Source: Oligoflexus tunisiensis (GTDB taxonomy: Bacteria > Bdellovibrionota_B > Oligoflexia > Oligoflexales > Oligoflexaceae). Taken from it: a stretch of DNA of 64,000 nucleotides. Shown here one piece after another: positions 8,390-17,841 of this stretch. A program made the translations under genes and the position numbers. How positions within the stretch are numbered: the first letter of the stretch is position 1; every line of letters starts with the position of its first letter. Under the pieces are notes generated by a model. It was not told where the DNA came from, did not search any database, and was given only the letters and a program-made list of their open reading frames with translations. The stretch covers positions 421,740-485,739 of the forward strand of contig NZ_BDFO01000001.1 in assembly GCF_001748245.1 (NCBI RefSeq), in the 5' to 3' direction.

Positions 8390-10771
8390 TCACTGACAGG
8401 CTTCGCAGGCATCAGGGTTTTCAAGAGAACAGGCTATCGCTGCAACAGCAGTGGTTTGCACTGTAGTCTTATTGATTTTGGTTGCTGGTCTTGAACGCAG
8501 ATAATACGTCGTCTTCAGACCTTTTTTCCAGGCATAATTGTACATCGAAGAAAGTTTTCCGATGGTTGGGCTTTCGCTGAAGAGGTTCAGCGACTGACTC
8601 TGATCGATGTACGCTCCGCGATCGGCAGCCATGTCCACCAGGGACTTTTGCGGGATTTCCCAGGCGGTCCGATAGATGGCTCGGACGGTCTCGGGGATCT
8701 CGTCGATGCCCTGGATGGAGCCCTCGGCCAGCTTGATCTTGTTACGGATCGACTCATTCCAGAGATCCAGCTCCTTCAGGCTTTTCACCAGATAGGTATT
8801 GATCTGGATGAACTCACCCGACAGCGTCTCGCGCTTGAAGAGGTTCGACACCTGGGGTTCGATGCACTCATAGGCGCCGCAGATCGAAGCGATGGTGGCG
8901 GTCGGAGCGATCGCGATCAGAAGCGAGTTGCGCAGGCCATGAGCCTTGATTTTATCGCGCAGAACCTGCCAGCGAGCGGGATCCGATGGGGTCACATTCC
9001 ACAGATCGAACTGCAGTTTGCCTTCGGCGGCCCGGGTTTCGTTATAAGCTGGATGCGGGCCGAATTCCTTGGCCAGTGCGCAGGATTCCTCGAGCGCAGC
9101 GTAGTAAATTTCCTCCTGGACGCGGCGCGAGATTTCACGCGCGGCTTCGCAGTCGAAGGGCAGCTGCAGCTTAAAGAAGGCATCCTGCAGACCCATCAGA
9201 CCCAGGCCGACGGGGCGCCAGCGGTGGTTCGAGGACTCGGCCGGTGCGATCGGATAGAAGTTGATGTCGATCACGCGATCCAGATATTTCACAGCTACGC
9301 GGACATTCTCACGCAGCTTGGTATAATTGATGGCTTTGTCTTCGACATAGTTGGCCAGGTTGATCGAACCCAGGTTACACACCGCGGTTTCGTCCTGCGA
9401 GGTGACCTCGATGATTTCGGTACAGAGGTTCGACAGGTGCACAACGTTGGCTGGACTTTTCCCGGTCTGATTGCATTTTCTATTGCTGGCGTCCTTGAAT
9501 GTCATCCAGCCATTCCCGGTTTGAGCCAGCGACTTCATCATCGCGGCATAAAGCTCACGCGCACTGATGCGGGCCTTGGCCATGCCTTCGCGCTCGGCAG
9601 ACAGATAAGCTTCCTCAAAGGCTTCACCAAAGAGGTCGGGGAAATGAGGAACTTCGGCTGGATCGAAGAGCGACCATTGGCCGTCGCTTTCCACGCGCTT
9701 CATAAAGAGATCGGGGATCCAGTTGGCGAGGTTCAGATTGTGCGTGCGGCGCTGCTCATCGCCCGTGTTGTCGCGAAGCTGCAGGAAATCCAAAATATCG
9801 GCGTGCCATGTTTCCAAATAAATACAGGCCGCACCTTTGCGCTTGCCACCCTGATTCACGGCCGAAACCGATGAGTCGAGAGTTTTCAGGAAAGGGATGA
9901 TGCCGTTGCTTTTGCCGTTGGTGCCGCGGATCAGGGAGCCCTGGGCCCGAATGCGGTGATAAGCCAGACCAATGCCACCCGCGAATTTCGAGAGCATCGC
10001 GACATCCTTGTATCGATCATAGATCGATTCCAGACTGTCCTGTGGGGAATCCAGGAGGTAGCACGAGCTCATCTGCGGACGCCGGGTGCCGGAATTGAAC
10101 AGCGTCGGCGTGCTCGGCATGTAAGCGAAGGAAGAGATCAGATCATAGAATTCGATCGCTTCCGTCACTGTCAGGGACAGGCCACAGGCGACGCGCAGGA
10201 AGAAAAACTGTGGGGTTTCGAAAACCCAGCGCTTTTCCGGATCTTTCAAGAGATAGCGGTCATAAACGGTACGGATGCCAAAGTATTCGAAGAGTTCCGA
10301 ACGGCGGTGATCGATCGCATGGTCGAGCTGCTCGCGGTGTTCCATCACAAAATTGTAGGTTGTCTCGGCCAGGAGACCAACCTGATAGCCATGCTGAATG
10401 GAGTCCGAAAAGCTGCGGACCTTCAACTTGGCCACTTCATCCAGAATAAACTGATGCAACTGGCGCGCAGCGAGTTTGGAGTATTCCGGTTCGTCGGCGA
10501 TCAGCATCGCCGTCGTATGATTCACGAGCTTGTCGATCTCCTCGCTCGTGGCACCGTCGTAGAGTCCATTCACCACTTTTTCCAGGATCCGATCCGCATC
10601 CACTTCATGAAGACCATGACACAGAGATGCAATGGATTCGCGGAGTTTAGTGGTGTTCAGCGGCTCCCTGTCGCCGTTCCTTTTTCTTATAAATAGGGAA
10701 CGTTCACGGCGCAGGCCAAGGTTGGCATCTGCTTCGACAGTGGTTGTGCTGCTGGGGGTGTGAAGACTCAT
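8390..10771 (-). CDS. nrdA: Class Ia ribonucleoside-diphosphate reductase, alpha subunit
   Basis: 793 aa, ATG with GAGGAA five bases upstream. It reduces ribonucleoside diphosphates to deoxy forms with NrdB. An N-terminal ATP-cone (about residues 25-115, RKRNGDREPLNTTKL) gives overall activity control by ATP/dATP. The catalytic barrel carries SSCYLLD, the NLCTEI loop with the thiyl-radical cysteine, and LIAIAPTATIASI. The tail ends in CEACQ, the mobile redox CxxC reloaded by thioredoxin or glutaredoxin. It is first gene of nrdAB. Its upstream region of 848 bases is the longest gene-free stretch in the window. No convincing NrdR box was found there. Confidence 0.97.
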   Translation of the reverse strand: MSLHTPSSTTTVEADANLGLRRERSLFIRKRNGDREPLNTTKLRESIASLCHGLHEVDADRILEKVVNGLYDGATSEEIDKLVNHTTAMLIADEPEYSKLAARQLHQFILDEVAKLKVRSFSDSIQHGYQVGLLAETTYNFVMEHREQLDHAIDHRRSELFEYFGIRTVYDRYLLKDPEKRWVFETPQFFFLRVACGLSLTVTEAIEFYDLISSFAYMPSTPTLFNSGTRRPQMSSCYLLDSPQDSLESIYDRYKDVAMLSKFAGGIGLAYHRIRAQGSLIRGTNGKSNGIIPFLKTLDSSVSAVNQGGKRKGAACIYLETWHADILDFLQLRDNTGDEQRRTHNLNLANWIPDLFMKRVESDGQWSLFDPAEVPHFPDLFGEAFEEAYLSAEREGMAKARISARELYAAMMKSLAQTGNGWMTFKDASNRKCNQTGKSPANVVHLSNLCTEIIEVTSQDETAVCNLGSINLANYVEDKAINYTKLRENVRVAVKYLDRVIDINFYPIAPAESSNHRWRPVGLGLMGLQDAFFKLQLPFDCEAAREISRRVQEEIYYAALEESCALAKEFGPHPAYNETRAAEGKLQFDLWNVTPSDPARWQVLRDKIKAHGLRNSLLIAIAPTATIASICGAYECIEPQVSNLFKRETLSGEFIQINTYLVKSLKELDLWNESIRNKIKLAEGSIQGIDEIPETVRAIYRTAWEIPQKSLVDMAADRGAYIDQSQSLNLFSESPTIGKLSSMYNYAWKKGLKTTYYLRSRPATKINKTTVQTTAVAAIACSLENPDACEACQ

Positions 10772-10927
10772 GGCAGTTCCTCGCTAGGGCTATGAAGGTT
10801 GACCTGACGGCCTAAAGCCTTTCCTTAGTGGCGACGGCTCACAATGCAAAAGCCACGCCTTGAGCAGCACCAGGACAGGGTTTCAGAGAAAAAAAAGTAC
10901 CCTGCGATCCGGTGCATCGCTATCAAT

Positions 10928-10955
10928 ATCATATATATCTGGATTGTTGTGTCTC
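10928..10955 (-). promoter_or_regulatory. Candidate sigma-70-type promoter for nrdAB
   Basis: On the minus strand, GAGACA (four of six to the -35 consensus) and TATGAT (five of six to the -10) are 16 bases apart. This would leave a leader of about 150 bases before nrdA. The surrounding run of TA steps makes chance matches likely, so support is modest. Confidence 0.3.
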
Positions 10956-11274
10956 ATGTGCGGGAACATGAATCCCGCTGGGGTTTTCGGCTGCTGGCAG
11001 AAAGAGCATGGGCTCCCCCAGGCTGCACGCCGCACCCGGCCGCTGGATTTTAATGAGTGCGGCCCTCGATTCCTTGGCTCAACATCGCATGTACGTGTAC
11101 CACTGTTTACTCACCATCCGTTCGACTTATATCTCAACAACTTGAGCGCGTATCATGTGTCGGTTGCTTATGAAAGCCAAGTCCATTTGCATTTTGGGGA
11201 TCCGTTTGTTGCCGACGAAATTTAGCATATCTAGTGTGGGCAAGCTGAGTCAACCCCTAAATATAGCGCCTTCC

Positions 11275-11375
11275 TGTGGATGTCCTGTGAATAAGTTTCC
11301 GAAAATCCGAGGAAAAAGAAAGCAGGTTGCGCACTTGTGGGAAGCGTCCTCGATTCAAAAAAAAACTTATCAACA
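11275..11375. promoter_or_regulatory. Cluster of DnaA-box-like motifs upstream of nrdAB
   Basis: A perfect TTATNCACA match (TTATTCACA) lies on the minus strand at 11286-11294. TTATCAACA, one mismatch from TTATCCACA, lies on the plus strand at 11367-11375 beside an A9 tract. A two-mismatch copy (ACATCCACA, minus strand) lies at 11275-11283. In E. coli DnaA controls nrdAB through such boxes, so a similar role is plausible. The distance to nrdA (500-600 bases) is large and no dnaA, dnaN or rpmH gene is near, so an origin is not claimed. Confidence 0.3.
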
Positions 11376-11619
11376 AGTCACCATGCACGGGCGCATTCTT
11401 TGGTATAGCTGGCTCAGCGGGTTTTTTTTGAGGAAGAAACAGCAGTCAATTGAAGTTTCACATAACATGCAGGACGGATTGGCAAGTCAACTCCTATTTG
11501 AATTTTTCACAGCGGGTGCCTTCAAAAATTTCTCCTTGCAGCTCTCCGGATTTTATGACAGTCGCGACTCCCGGCCTTGTCCCCGCTGAGTCGCACACTG
11601 GCTAGAAAAACTGCGTATT

Positions 11620-12333
11620 TCACTTGCGCGCTGTCGGCTTTTCGTGGGTCTTGAGCACTTCTTCCGTCTCGAGTCCCGTTAATTCCTTGATGCCTTTCAT
11701 CAGGCGAAAGAGCGCGAACATCATGATGGCCATGGACGGGATGACAATGACCGGCCAACTGAGGGCCTGCATATGGCTGAGCTGTTCATTGAATTCGGGT
11801 GTTCCGGTCGGGCTTTTCAAAATTACGCGAGCCAGCACAAAGTTAAGGATGGCGGAAACCAGAAATGAACCGGCCAGAAGATACGAGGACTGGCCCAGCA
11901 GGCGTTCAAACGACTCCTTATGATGCGTCGATTCCAGACGCGATTCCACCAGATCGACATTGATAATCTTGTCGTTATAGAGAAGTTTTTTGACCAGCGG
12001 ACTTTCTGTTCGCATCGACACGATGATCGCAATCCCGATCAGACTGGGTATCGCGGCTTCCTTGATGGCAATCCATTCCACCGGCAGATGCACCAGGGTA
12101 AAAACTCCTGTGAGCAGAATGCTGATAAATCCCAGTCCGGAAATAAAGCTAATATGACGCCTTTTGGCGAAATCCCAGATGCTGTAAATGATGGGAAAGG
12201 ACAAGGCCAGGATCAAGCCCTTCACAGGTCCGAGTCGTTCCGCAGTGCTGAACTTATTCAATATCAGGACGGGCAGCGCGATATTGAATACGATACTGAC
12301 AAAAGGGTTTTCCTGAGCATTCTTCTGGTCCAT
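11620..12333 (-). CDS. VC0807-like integral membrane protein
   Basis: 237 aa, ATG with AGGA just upstream in the eight-base gap after ung. About six hydrophobic segments are visible (for example around residues 12-30, 37-55, 60-82, 90-107, 155-175 and 195-215). The pattern NPFVSIVFNIALPVLIL near the start, then a LGP motif, is what I recall of the VC0807 family, related to intracellular-septation-type membrane proteins; the function is unknown. It is cotranscribed with ung as the second gene. The tail (about 218-237) is charged and cytoplasmic. The family assignment is from memory and moderate. Confidence 0.6.
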   Translation of the reverse strand: MDQKNAQENPFVSIVFNIALPVLILNKFSTAERLGPVKGLILALSFPIIYSIWDFAKRRHISFISGLGFISILLTGVFTLVHLPVEWIAIKEAAIPSLIGIAIIVSMRTESPLVKKLLYNDKIINVDLVESRLESTHHKESFERLLGQSSYLLAGSFLVSAILNFVLARVILKSPTGTPEFNEQLSHMQALSWPVIVIPSMAIMMFALFRLMKGIKELTGLETEEVLKTHEKPTARK

Positions 12334-12341
12334 CAGTTCCT

Positions 12342-13040
12342 CTATGCGTTCAAATTTTGCGGCAGCTGCCAGTGGATCGGCGGTTCCCCGCGCGATTTGA
12401 GATATTCATTGATTTTCGAAAAGGGTTTGCTGCCGAAGAAGCCGCGATGCGCGGACAGGGGCGACGGATGCGCGGTTTCAATCACCAGGTGTTTCGTGCG
12501 ATCGATGTTCCGCCCCTTCTTTTGAGCATGCGAGCCCCAAAGCAGAAACACGAGGCCTTCGCGCTTTTCGTTGAGCAGCTGAATAATGCGATCGGTGAAG
12601 TGTTCCCAGCCCTTGTTCTGGTGTGAGGCCGCCTGGCCCTGCTCCACCGTCAGCACGGTGTTGAGCAGCAAAACGCCCTGTTCCGCCCAGGCTTGCAGAT
12701 AGCCGTGATGCGAGGGCGGCACGCCAAGATCCGCTTTCAGTTCCTTGAAAATATTCACGAGGGACGGGGGAATCGGCACGCCTGGTTTCACGGAAAAACT
12801 CAGTCCGTGCGCCTGGTCCGGACCATGATAGGGATCCTGGCCAAGGATCACCACGCGCACCTTATCAAAGGGCGTGGAATTCAAGGCGTGAAAGTAATCC
12901 GCGCCTTTGGGGTAAATGATTTTGCCCTGGGCGATTTCCTTTTTGAGGAAATCCTTCAGCTTCAGCATATATTCCTGCTGGAACTCAGGTTCGAGCACCT
13001 TTTTCCAGCTGGGGTGCATTTGAATTTGTTCATTACGCAT
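12342..13040 (-). CDS. ung: Uracil-DNA glycosylase
   Basis: 232 aa. Although the frame stays open much further upstream, the ATG at 13040 is chosen for its GAGGA site and because the protein then has normal family length. Ung removes uracil from DNA in base-excision repair. The water-activating motif GQDPYHG contains D69; the second motif [13 protein letters not shown] contains H191. [11 protein letters not shown] and [14 protein letters not shown] are further family signatures. It leads a two-gene operon with the membrane protein at 11620-12333, and is divergent from the response regulator at 13325 across 284 bases. Confidence 0.96.
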   Translation of the reverse strand: MRNEQIQMHPSWKKVLEPEFQQEYMLKLKDFLKKEIAQGKIIYPKGADYFHALNSTPFDKVRVVILGQDPYHGPDQAHGLSFSVKPGVPIPPSLVNIFKELKADLGVPPSHHGYLQAWAEQGVLLLNTVLTVEQGQAASHQNKGWEHFTDRIIQLLNEKREGLVFLLWGSHAQKKGRNIDRTKHLVIETAHPSPLSAHRGFFGSKPFSKINEYLKSRGEPPIHWQLPQNLNA

Positions 13041-13324
13041 GGGACGTCCTCGAAGAGAGCCAACTGTTTCCGCTTGCACGGCTGATGCCACCCGCACGAA
13101 TCCACTTTTATATCGGCTTGTTCCCCCTTCGTCCATGCCGTAAGAATGCCCCGGCCAACCCGCCAAAAGTCGCCCTGTCCTTTGCCCTTGGTCCGGAAAT
13201 CCATGGAATTTTATCCCATGGTTTCGAGGGGATGCCAGCGAACCTACAAGTTCGCGCCGCCCGGGCGAAGAGGAAGCCAGAACAAGAACTTTCATGCGGG
13301 TCCGAATACCCCACTGAGGCGCTG

Positions 13325-13924
13325 ATGCGTAAGGATAATGCTGACAAACTAGCCTGTCTGGTCGTTGATGACAACTACGAGATTTTTGTTTTGCTGGAGG
13401 CCGCGGTGGGGGACGTATACGACTGTGAATACGCACCGGATGCTTTCACGGCTCATCAGCTTTTGATGACCCGCCCCTTCGATATCATGCTCTGCGATAT
13501 CCGCATGCCGCACATGGACGGCTTCGATTTGATGGAAGAGTTGAAAAAGAAAATGATCACCATACCGGTCATCTTCATTTCCGGAGCCGTGAATGCGGAT
13601 ACAGTACGCCGCGCCTTTCAGCTGGGAGCGGCCAATATCATGTCGAAGCCCCTCGTCCTGCAGGAGCTGCGCGACAAGATGAAGCTGGCTGTTGATTTGC
13701 ATGAAAGGCTGATCGAGGAAAGCTATGGCAGCGATCAGGAAATGGGCTATGTCTATAACCTTCTGAAAACCTACTACTACGATACCCAGGAGATCCTGCA
13801 TCAGATCCAGCTGTATCATATTCCGATTTCAGTGGTGAAAGAGGAGCTGGATAAAAAGCAGAGGCTCGGCAAATGCTTTCTGGATGACCCGGAAAGCATT
13901 CGATTCCTCGCCCGGGCGGCTTAA
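13325..13924 (+). CDS. Response regulator with a helical C-terminal extension
   Basis: 199 aa from the ATG at 13325, preceded by GAGG; the frame is open upstream, but the region before this start shows no conserved sequence. Residues 8-125 form a receiver with D15/D16, phospho-acceptor D58 in [12 protein letters not shown]86 in FISGA and K106 in SKPL. The remaining 70 residues are helical and lack a recognisable DNA-binding or enzymatic domain, so output is probably by protein contact. It converges on the 7TM Hpt kinase, their stops 24 bases apart. Pairing with that kinase is plausible but unproven. Confidence 0.88.
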   Translation: MRKDNADKLACLVVDDNYEIFVLLEAAVGDVYDCEYAPDAFTAHQLLMTRPFDIMLCDIRMPHMDGFDLMEELKKKMITIPVIFISGAVNADTVRRAFQLGAANIMSKPLVLQELRDKMKLAVDLHERLIEESYGSDQEMGYVYNLLKTYYYDTQEILHQIQLYHIPISVVKEELDKKQRLGKCFLDDPESIRFLARAA

Positions 13925-13948
13925 AGGGTGGTGCAGAGAGGCAAGACT

Positions 13949-16822
13949 CTAGACAGCCCTCTGCAATCCTTCAGGCTCTTGCCCTGAAACCTGAGCCCCA
14001 AACAGCGGCAGCTCCATGACCAGCGCAAAGGTCATATAATCCGCCCTATCCCCGAGAAACTTAACTCTGATTGAGCCCCCGGCCTCGGTCAGAAACTTCC
14101 TCACCGCGTCCATGCCCATGCCACGACCGGAAATCTGTGACAGGGCACTCGCAGTTGATATTTCCGGGGCAAAGATAAGTTCTGCGATCTCATCCAATCC
14201 CGCATCCTCGGAAATAACCCCCTTATTGAGGCCTTTTTCCCGGAGTTTCCGGATGGCCAGACCTCGACCATCATCCTTGATCTCAAGGATCATGGTTTGA
14301 TCCTCCACCCGGGTACAAACCTCAAGAGTACCGGCCGGTCTTTTGCCTTTGTCCATTCTTTCCTCTGGCCCCTCAATTCCGTGATCGAGGGCATTGCGAA
14401 TGATATGAACCATGATATGGCGCAAAACGTTTTCCGCGTCCTGTGGCAGGAGAACCTCGCACGTGGAAAGGACAACCATCGGACACGGTTTGCCAAGGTC
14501 CTTCGCGACATTTCCCAGGGGCTCAAGACATTGTTCCAGGACCTCCCGATCTGTCCTGAAAATCATGCGACCCAGGCGGTCGCGCATGCCTTGCAGAGTC
14601 TCGGCCACGTCCCTGGCTCCCGAAGACTGGGCCAGCTGATGCAGCACCTGATAGTGTTCCCGCATCGAATGAACGTCCACCATCACCTGATTCATGTTGC
14701 TCTTACGCCCGAGCTTGCCGGTGTTGATTGCGATGTAGGAATCGAAAACGGCCAGGGCCCGGTTGATGCCCACCAGCAGGGTGCGTTTGTCAATTTCGAG
14801 CTGACCATTTAAGAGCTGAGCATACTGCCCTTCCGTTTCATGCAGAGTATTCGCCAGAATGGAAAGATTGAGCGTCCGCGCCCCGCCCTTGATGGTATGC
14901 GCATTGGCAAACATGACACGAATGTCATCCATGGAAACGGTGTCCTGTTCAGCCAGACGTCGATTGTCCTGGAGGAGCTTTCCGGAAGGACCTGCAAATC
15001 TCTCAAATTTGTCCGCATCGCATTGCAGAAGTTCCTGCACGACCTGAAAGTTGGTCCGCTGCTTTTCGCTTTCCTCTTCCAGCTTCTTTTTATCCGTCAC
15101 ATCCTCGATCGTCATCAGGATGCTGTGAACCATGCCATCGTCGGTTAGCTCCGGGCTCCAGGTTAGGGAATAATACGAGGTTCCATTCGCCCTCTCCATG
15201 GAGAGTTCCCTCGGGAAGTTTCCGGCATTGATCTCAAAATTCAGTTCATTCTCCCCGACACAGGCTTTCAGGCTTTCCTTCACCCGATCAATCTTATCCA
15301 TCGAAAGTTTCGTCGATGCCAGAATATCAATGATGGATTGCCCGGTCAGATCACTCTTGTTCAGAACCACCTTGAGGTGCCTGGAATGATTCTGAGAGAT
15401 GACCCCATGCTCATTCAACGAGGCGATGCCTTGAGGGATATTGTCGAAGATCGCCTTGAGTTCCCGCGTGCGATAGGCAACGATGGTTTCCAGGTTGCGG
15501 TTGATCTCCTGAATTTCCTGATTCTTGCTTGTGAGCTGATCATTGGCTTCCTTTTGTGCCTTATAAAGGGCTCCTTGGGCTTCCAGGACCTGCCTTTGGG
15601 CCAGATACTTCTCCTTGCTCATCAGGTTCATTCGATAGGCCAGAGCGAAGGAAAGAAGGGTCACCTCAAGATAGGACCCAATCTGTTGGGTGGATTCCGT
15701 GATGAGGTTGCGATCAAGGATGGCGAATTTATTCAAGGCCGCTAGAAATGTCCCAACCAGGAAACTGATCCAGGCCAGCATGAAATAAAGACCAAGGGGG
15801 TTTCCGGATCGCCAGGATTTTAGTCCTGAGAGTATGCAAAGGCTTGCTACGGGGATGGAACATGCAACCCCGATCCTGACAGACAAAGAGCTTGCCAGGA
15901 AGAAAGACGCCAAAGTCAAAAGCGCCATGAATAAGGCAAAGCCCAGGAGAAACCGGTAAAGCCAGACGGAACACTCTTTCATCTTGAGAAAATTGATGGC
16001 AAACGTCGAGGCGAAGAAGAGGGCTGTGGAGATCGTGAGTGGCAAACTCAGTCGGTTGATATCAGGACTTTCAGGCCATAGGAACTGCAAACCAAAACCT
16101 TGAAGTGATATTTGGAAGAGCGCGTAACAAAGAACAAAACCTACATAGAGCAGGTAGCTGACCGATTTATGAGAAAGGAATATGAAGAAGTTGTAAACAA
16201 CCATCGCGAGCATGACACCGAAATAAAGGCTCTGCATGGCGAAAGGCAGCTGATTTTCAGTCCAGAATGATTTTTCATTCCAAACAATAAAAGGCGTTTG
16301 AACCGACGACTCGGTCTGAACTCTAACGTAAACCGTGACTTCCTCCTCGGAAGATAAGAGAACAGGAAAAACAGGATTACGATAGAAGACCTCGCGGATC
16401 GTGAAAGGGATCATGTCCCCGCTTTTGCTTTGTTTGATAAGCCGGTTGCCATCAAGAACATGAAAATCGACAAAGTCCAGAATGGGGTATTGAACTTCGA
16501 TCAGACCCTGAAATGGAACACTGGCTTCATTCCGCACGGAAAATCGGAACCAGAAAGCTGAGCGCGAATACCCAAAGTTTGGAATCTGCTCCTGCACTTT
16601 TTTCCAGGCGATAACCTGAGTGACGTCGCCAAGACTTAGGCTGCCATCCCGGTCCTCGAAATACTCAACATCAGGCCCACCAACCTCGGCTGTCTCAAAG
16701 GAGTCCGTGATTGTGATCAGGTTCGCGCGGACCGGTGTCGTGAAGGCAAAAGAAAACAAGGCAATAAGTAATGCATAATAGATCGACTCATGCCGGGTTT
16801 TCGTTGTCATGCATCCGATCAC
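13949..16822 (-). CDS. 7TMR-DISM sensor kinase with PAS, Hpt and CheA-like ATPase domains
   Basis: 957 aa. The GTG at 16822 has GGAG seven bases upstream; the in-frame ATG at 16810 would be too far from it. Order: signal peptide (1-33), a periplasmic 7TMR-DISMED2 sensor (about 40-185), seven membrane helices (about 195-400), a coiled coil (403-450), a PAS domain (about 452-580), an Hpt with H642 in AHTIKGGARTLNL, and a CheA-type HATPase (N-box IIRNALDHG near 807-815, G1 DDGRGL 850-855, G2 SGRGMGMD 898-905). DISM sensors usually bind small ligands such as carbohydrates. No receiver or CheW domain closes it, so phosphate should pass to a separate regulator, for example the one at 13325. The combination resembles a membrane-anchored CheA. 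Confidence 0.9.
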   Translation of the reverse strand: MIGCMTTKTRHESIYYALLIALFSFAFTTPVRANLITITDSFETAEVGGPDVEYFEDRDGSLSLGDVTQVIAWKKVQEQIPNFGYSRSAFWFRFSVRNEASVPFQGLIEVQYPILDFVDFHVLDGNRLIKQSKSGDMIPFTIREVFYRNPVFPVLLSSEEEVTVYVRVQTESSVQTPFIVWNEKSFWTENQLPFAMQSLYFGVMLAMVVYNFFIFLSHKSVSYLLYVGFVLCYALFQISLQGFGLQFLWPESPDINRLSLPLTISTALFFASTFAINFLKMKECSVWLYRFLLGFALFMALLTLASFFLASSLSVRIGVACSIPVASLCILSGLKSWRSGNPLGLYFMLAWISFLVGTFLAALNKFAILDRNLITESTQQIGSYLEVTLLSFALAYRMNLMSKEKYLAQRQVLEAQGALYKAQKEANDQLTSKNQEIQEINRNLETIVAYRTRELKAIFDNIPQGIASLNEHGVISQNHSRHLKVVLNKSDLTGQSIIDILASTKLSMDKIDRVKESLKACVGENELNFEINAGNFPRELSMERANGTSYYSLTWSPELTDDGMVHSILMTIEDVTDKKKLEEESEKQRTNFQVVQELLQCDADKFERFAGPSGKLLQDNRRLAEQDTVSMDDIRVMFANAHTIKGGARTLNLSILANTLHETEGQYAQLLNGQLEIDKRTLLVGINRALAVFDSYIAINTGKLGRKSNMNQVMVDVHSMREHYQVLHQLAQSSGARDVAETLQGMRDRLGRMIFRTDREVLEQCLEPLGNVAKDLGKPCPMVVLSTCEVLLPQDAENVLRHIMVHIIRNALDHGIEGPEERMDKGKRPAGTLEVCTRVEDQTMILEIKDDGRGLAIRKLREKGLNKGVISEDAGLDEIAELIFAPEISTASALSQISGRGMGMDAVRKFLTEAGGSIRVKFLGDRADYMTFALVMELPLFGAQVSGQEPEGLQRAV

Positions 16823-17062
16823 GCGGGATCTCCAGATGTTGCTGCATAGGCAGAGCGCATGGCTGAGGCAGCTCCATAGCCTGCTCTAAGTTTGAGGCTT
16901 GCTGCGGGAATCGGCAATAGCCGCTCCCTTTCCTTCCTGCCCACTCAGGCAAAGTTTACCCAGGAAACAACAACCCATTGCACGAAAAATAATCCAGCAG
17001 CCAGCGGGAGCCCATGCTAGTCTATGCCGGACGTTTGCCTTGGCACCAACCTGAGCAAGCCC

Positions 17063-17818
17063 ATGAAGAGAGCAGAGGATAACCGAATACCAGGAAACAG
17101 AATCACCCTTCTGTTGTGCTCGCTTTGTGTTGTGATTCTCCTGGGTTTTACCCTGTCGTCGTCTACTGAATTCCGGTCCATCAAGCTCGGCTATGTGGAT
17201 TTCCCTCCTTTTACGTATAAGCATAAAGGTGAACCTGCCGGTCTTCTGATCAATGATGCAAAAAGGGTCATGAATAAGGTCGGTCTGCGGTGGGCGAGCA
17301 CGGAGCTATACCCTGCGGCGCGGCTCTTTAAAATGCTGAAGAGCGGTGAAGTGGGAATGTGGCTCGGGATTGAGCTCCATCCCGAGCATATCGCCTATAC
17401 GAAGCATGCGCTGGCCGTGCTGGAATTGAACGTCTGGACGCTGAAGGATGCGAAACAGCCTGTCGTCAAAACCGTGGAGGACCTCAAGCCCTATCGCCTG
17501 GCTCTGATAGGGGGCTATGGTTACGGCGGCTGGGGGGCGACGATCCGGGCCTCCGGGTCCGGCTATCGTTGGATCGATTTATCGGATCGCCAACAGGCCT
17601 TTAAATTTCTCCAGCGTGGCCGTGCGGATATTCTTCTCGATTATAAAAGGCCTTTGATGATGAGTCTGCCTCCCGACCAGGCCAGGCAGCTGCAGCGTGT
17701 GAAAGTCAAGGAGCTGCCAGCCAAGATCGGCATCTCCAAGGCCTATCCCCGCTATGCTGAACTCATCGCGGCACTGGATGCGGAAATGAAGAAGGAAGGG
17801 AAAAAGGGGCCAGGCTAG
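17063..17818 (+). CDS. Periplasmic substrate-binding-like protein (SBP_bac_3 fold)
   Basis: 251 aa from the ATG at 17063; an upstream in-frame ATG at 17024 also exists and neither has a strong ribosome-binding site. A hydrophobic anchor or signal (about residues 16-35) precedes a mature region beginning IKLGYVDFPPFTYKHKGEPA, typical of amino-acid-type binding folds. LYPAARLFKML, GGYGYGG and DRQQAFKFLQRGRADILL follow the usual lobe order. No transporter genes adjoin it. It is divergent from the 7TM sensor kinase with a 240-base gap and might supply that sensor with ligand information, but this is inference. Confidence 0.7.
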   Translation: MKRAEDNRIPGNRITLLLCSLCVVILLGFTLSSSTEFRSIKLGYVDFPPFTYKHKGEPAGLLINDAKRVMNKVGLRWASTELYPAARLFKMLKSGEVGMWLGIELHPEHIAYTKHALAVLELNVWTLKDAKQPVVKTVEDLKPYRLALIGGYGYGGWGATIRASGSGYRWIDLSDRQQAFKFLQRGRADILLDYKRPLMMSLPPDQARQLQRVKVKELPAKIGISKAYPRYAELIAALDAEMKKEGKKGPG

Positions 17819-17841
17819 AGTCGCCCGGCCTCGGGACTGAT

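Larger units (their letters stand above)
10772..11619. other. Long non-coding region upstream of nrdAB
   Basis: 848 bases without a credible gene. Short open frames on the plus strand lack ribosome-binding sites and homology by eye. The region holds a candidate promoter for nrdA, a perfect 6-bp hairpin at 10960-10978 (GCGGGA/TCCCGC), DnaA-box-like motifs at 11275-11375, and several A and T tracts (around 11357-11365 and 11421-11428). It also separates nrdA from the convergent end of the 11620-12333 gene. Confidence 0.6.

Noticed and set aside
8648-9874. Plus-strand open frame of 408 codons
   Set aside because: Antisense shadow of nrdA.
10860-11100. Possible cobalamin riboswitch before nrdA
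   Set aside because: No B12-box or conserved core could be aligned on either strand, and the downstream enzyme is the iron-dependent class Ia type.
11275-11375. Replication origin
   Set aside because: Only one perfect DnaA box, and no dnaA, dnaN, rpmH or mnmG nearby; kept only as a possible regulatory site.
11155-11589. Plus-strand open frame of 144 codons upstream of nrdA
   Set aside because: No ribosome-binding site, irregular composition, and it runs through A and T tracts; treated as non-coding.
17001-17030. 13-bp match (GGGAGCCCATGCT) to the minus strand near 11000
   Set aside because: Short, with no wider similarity; a chance match is the simplest explanation.
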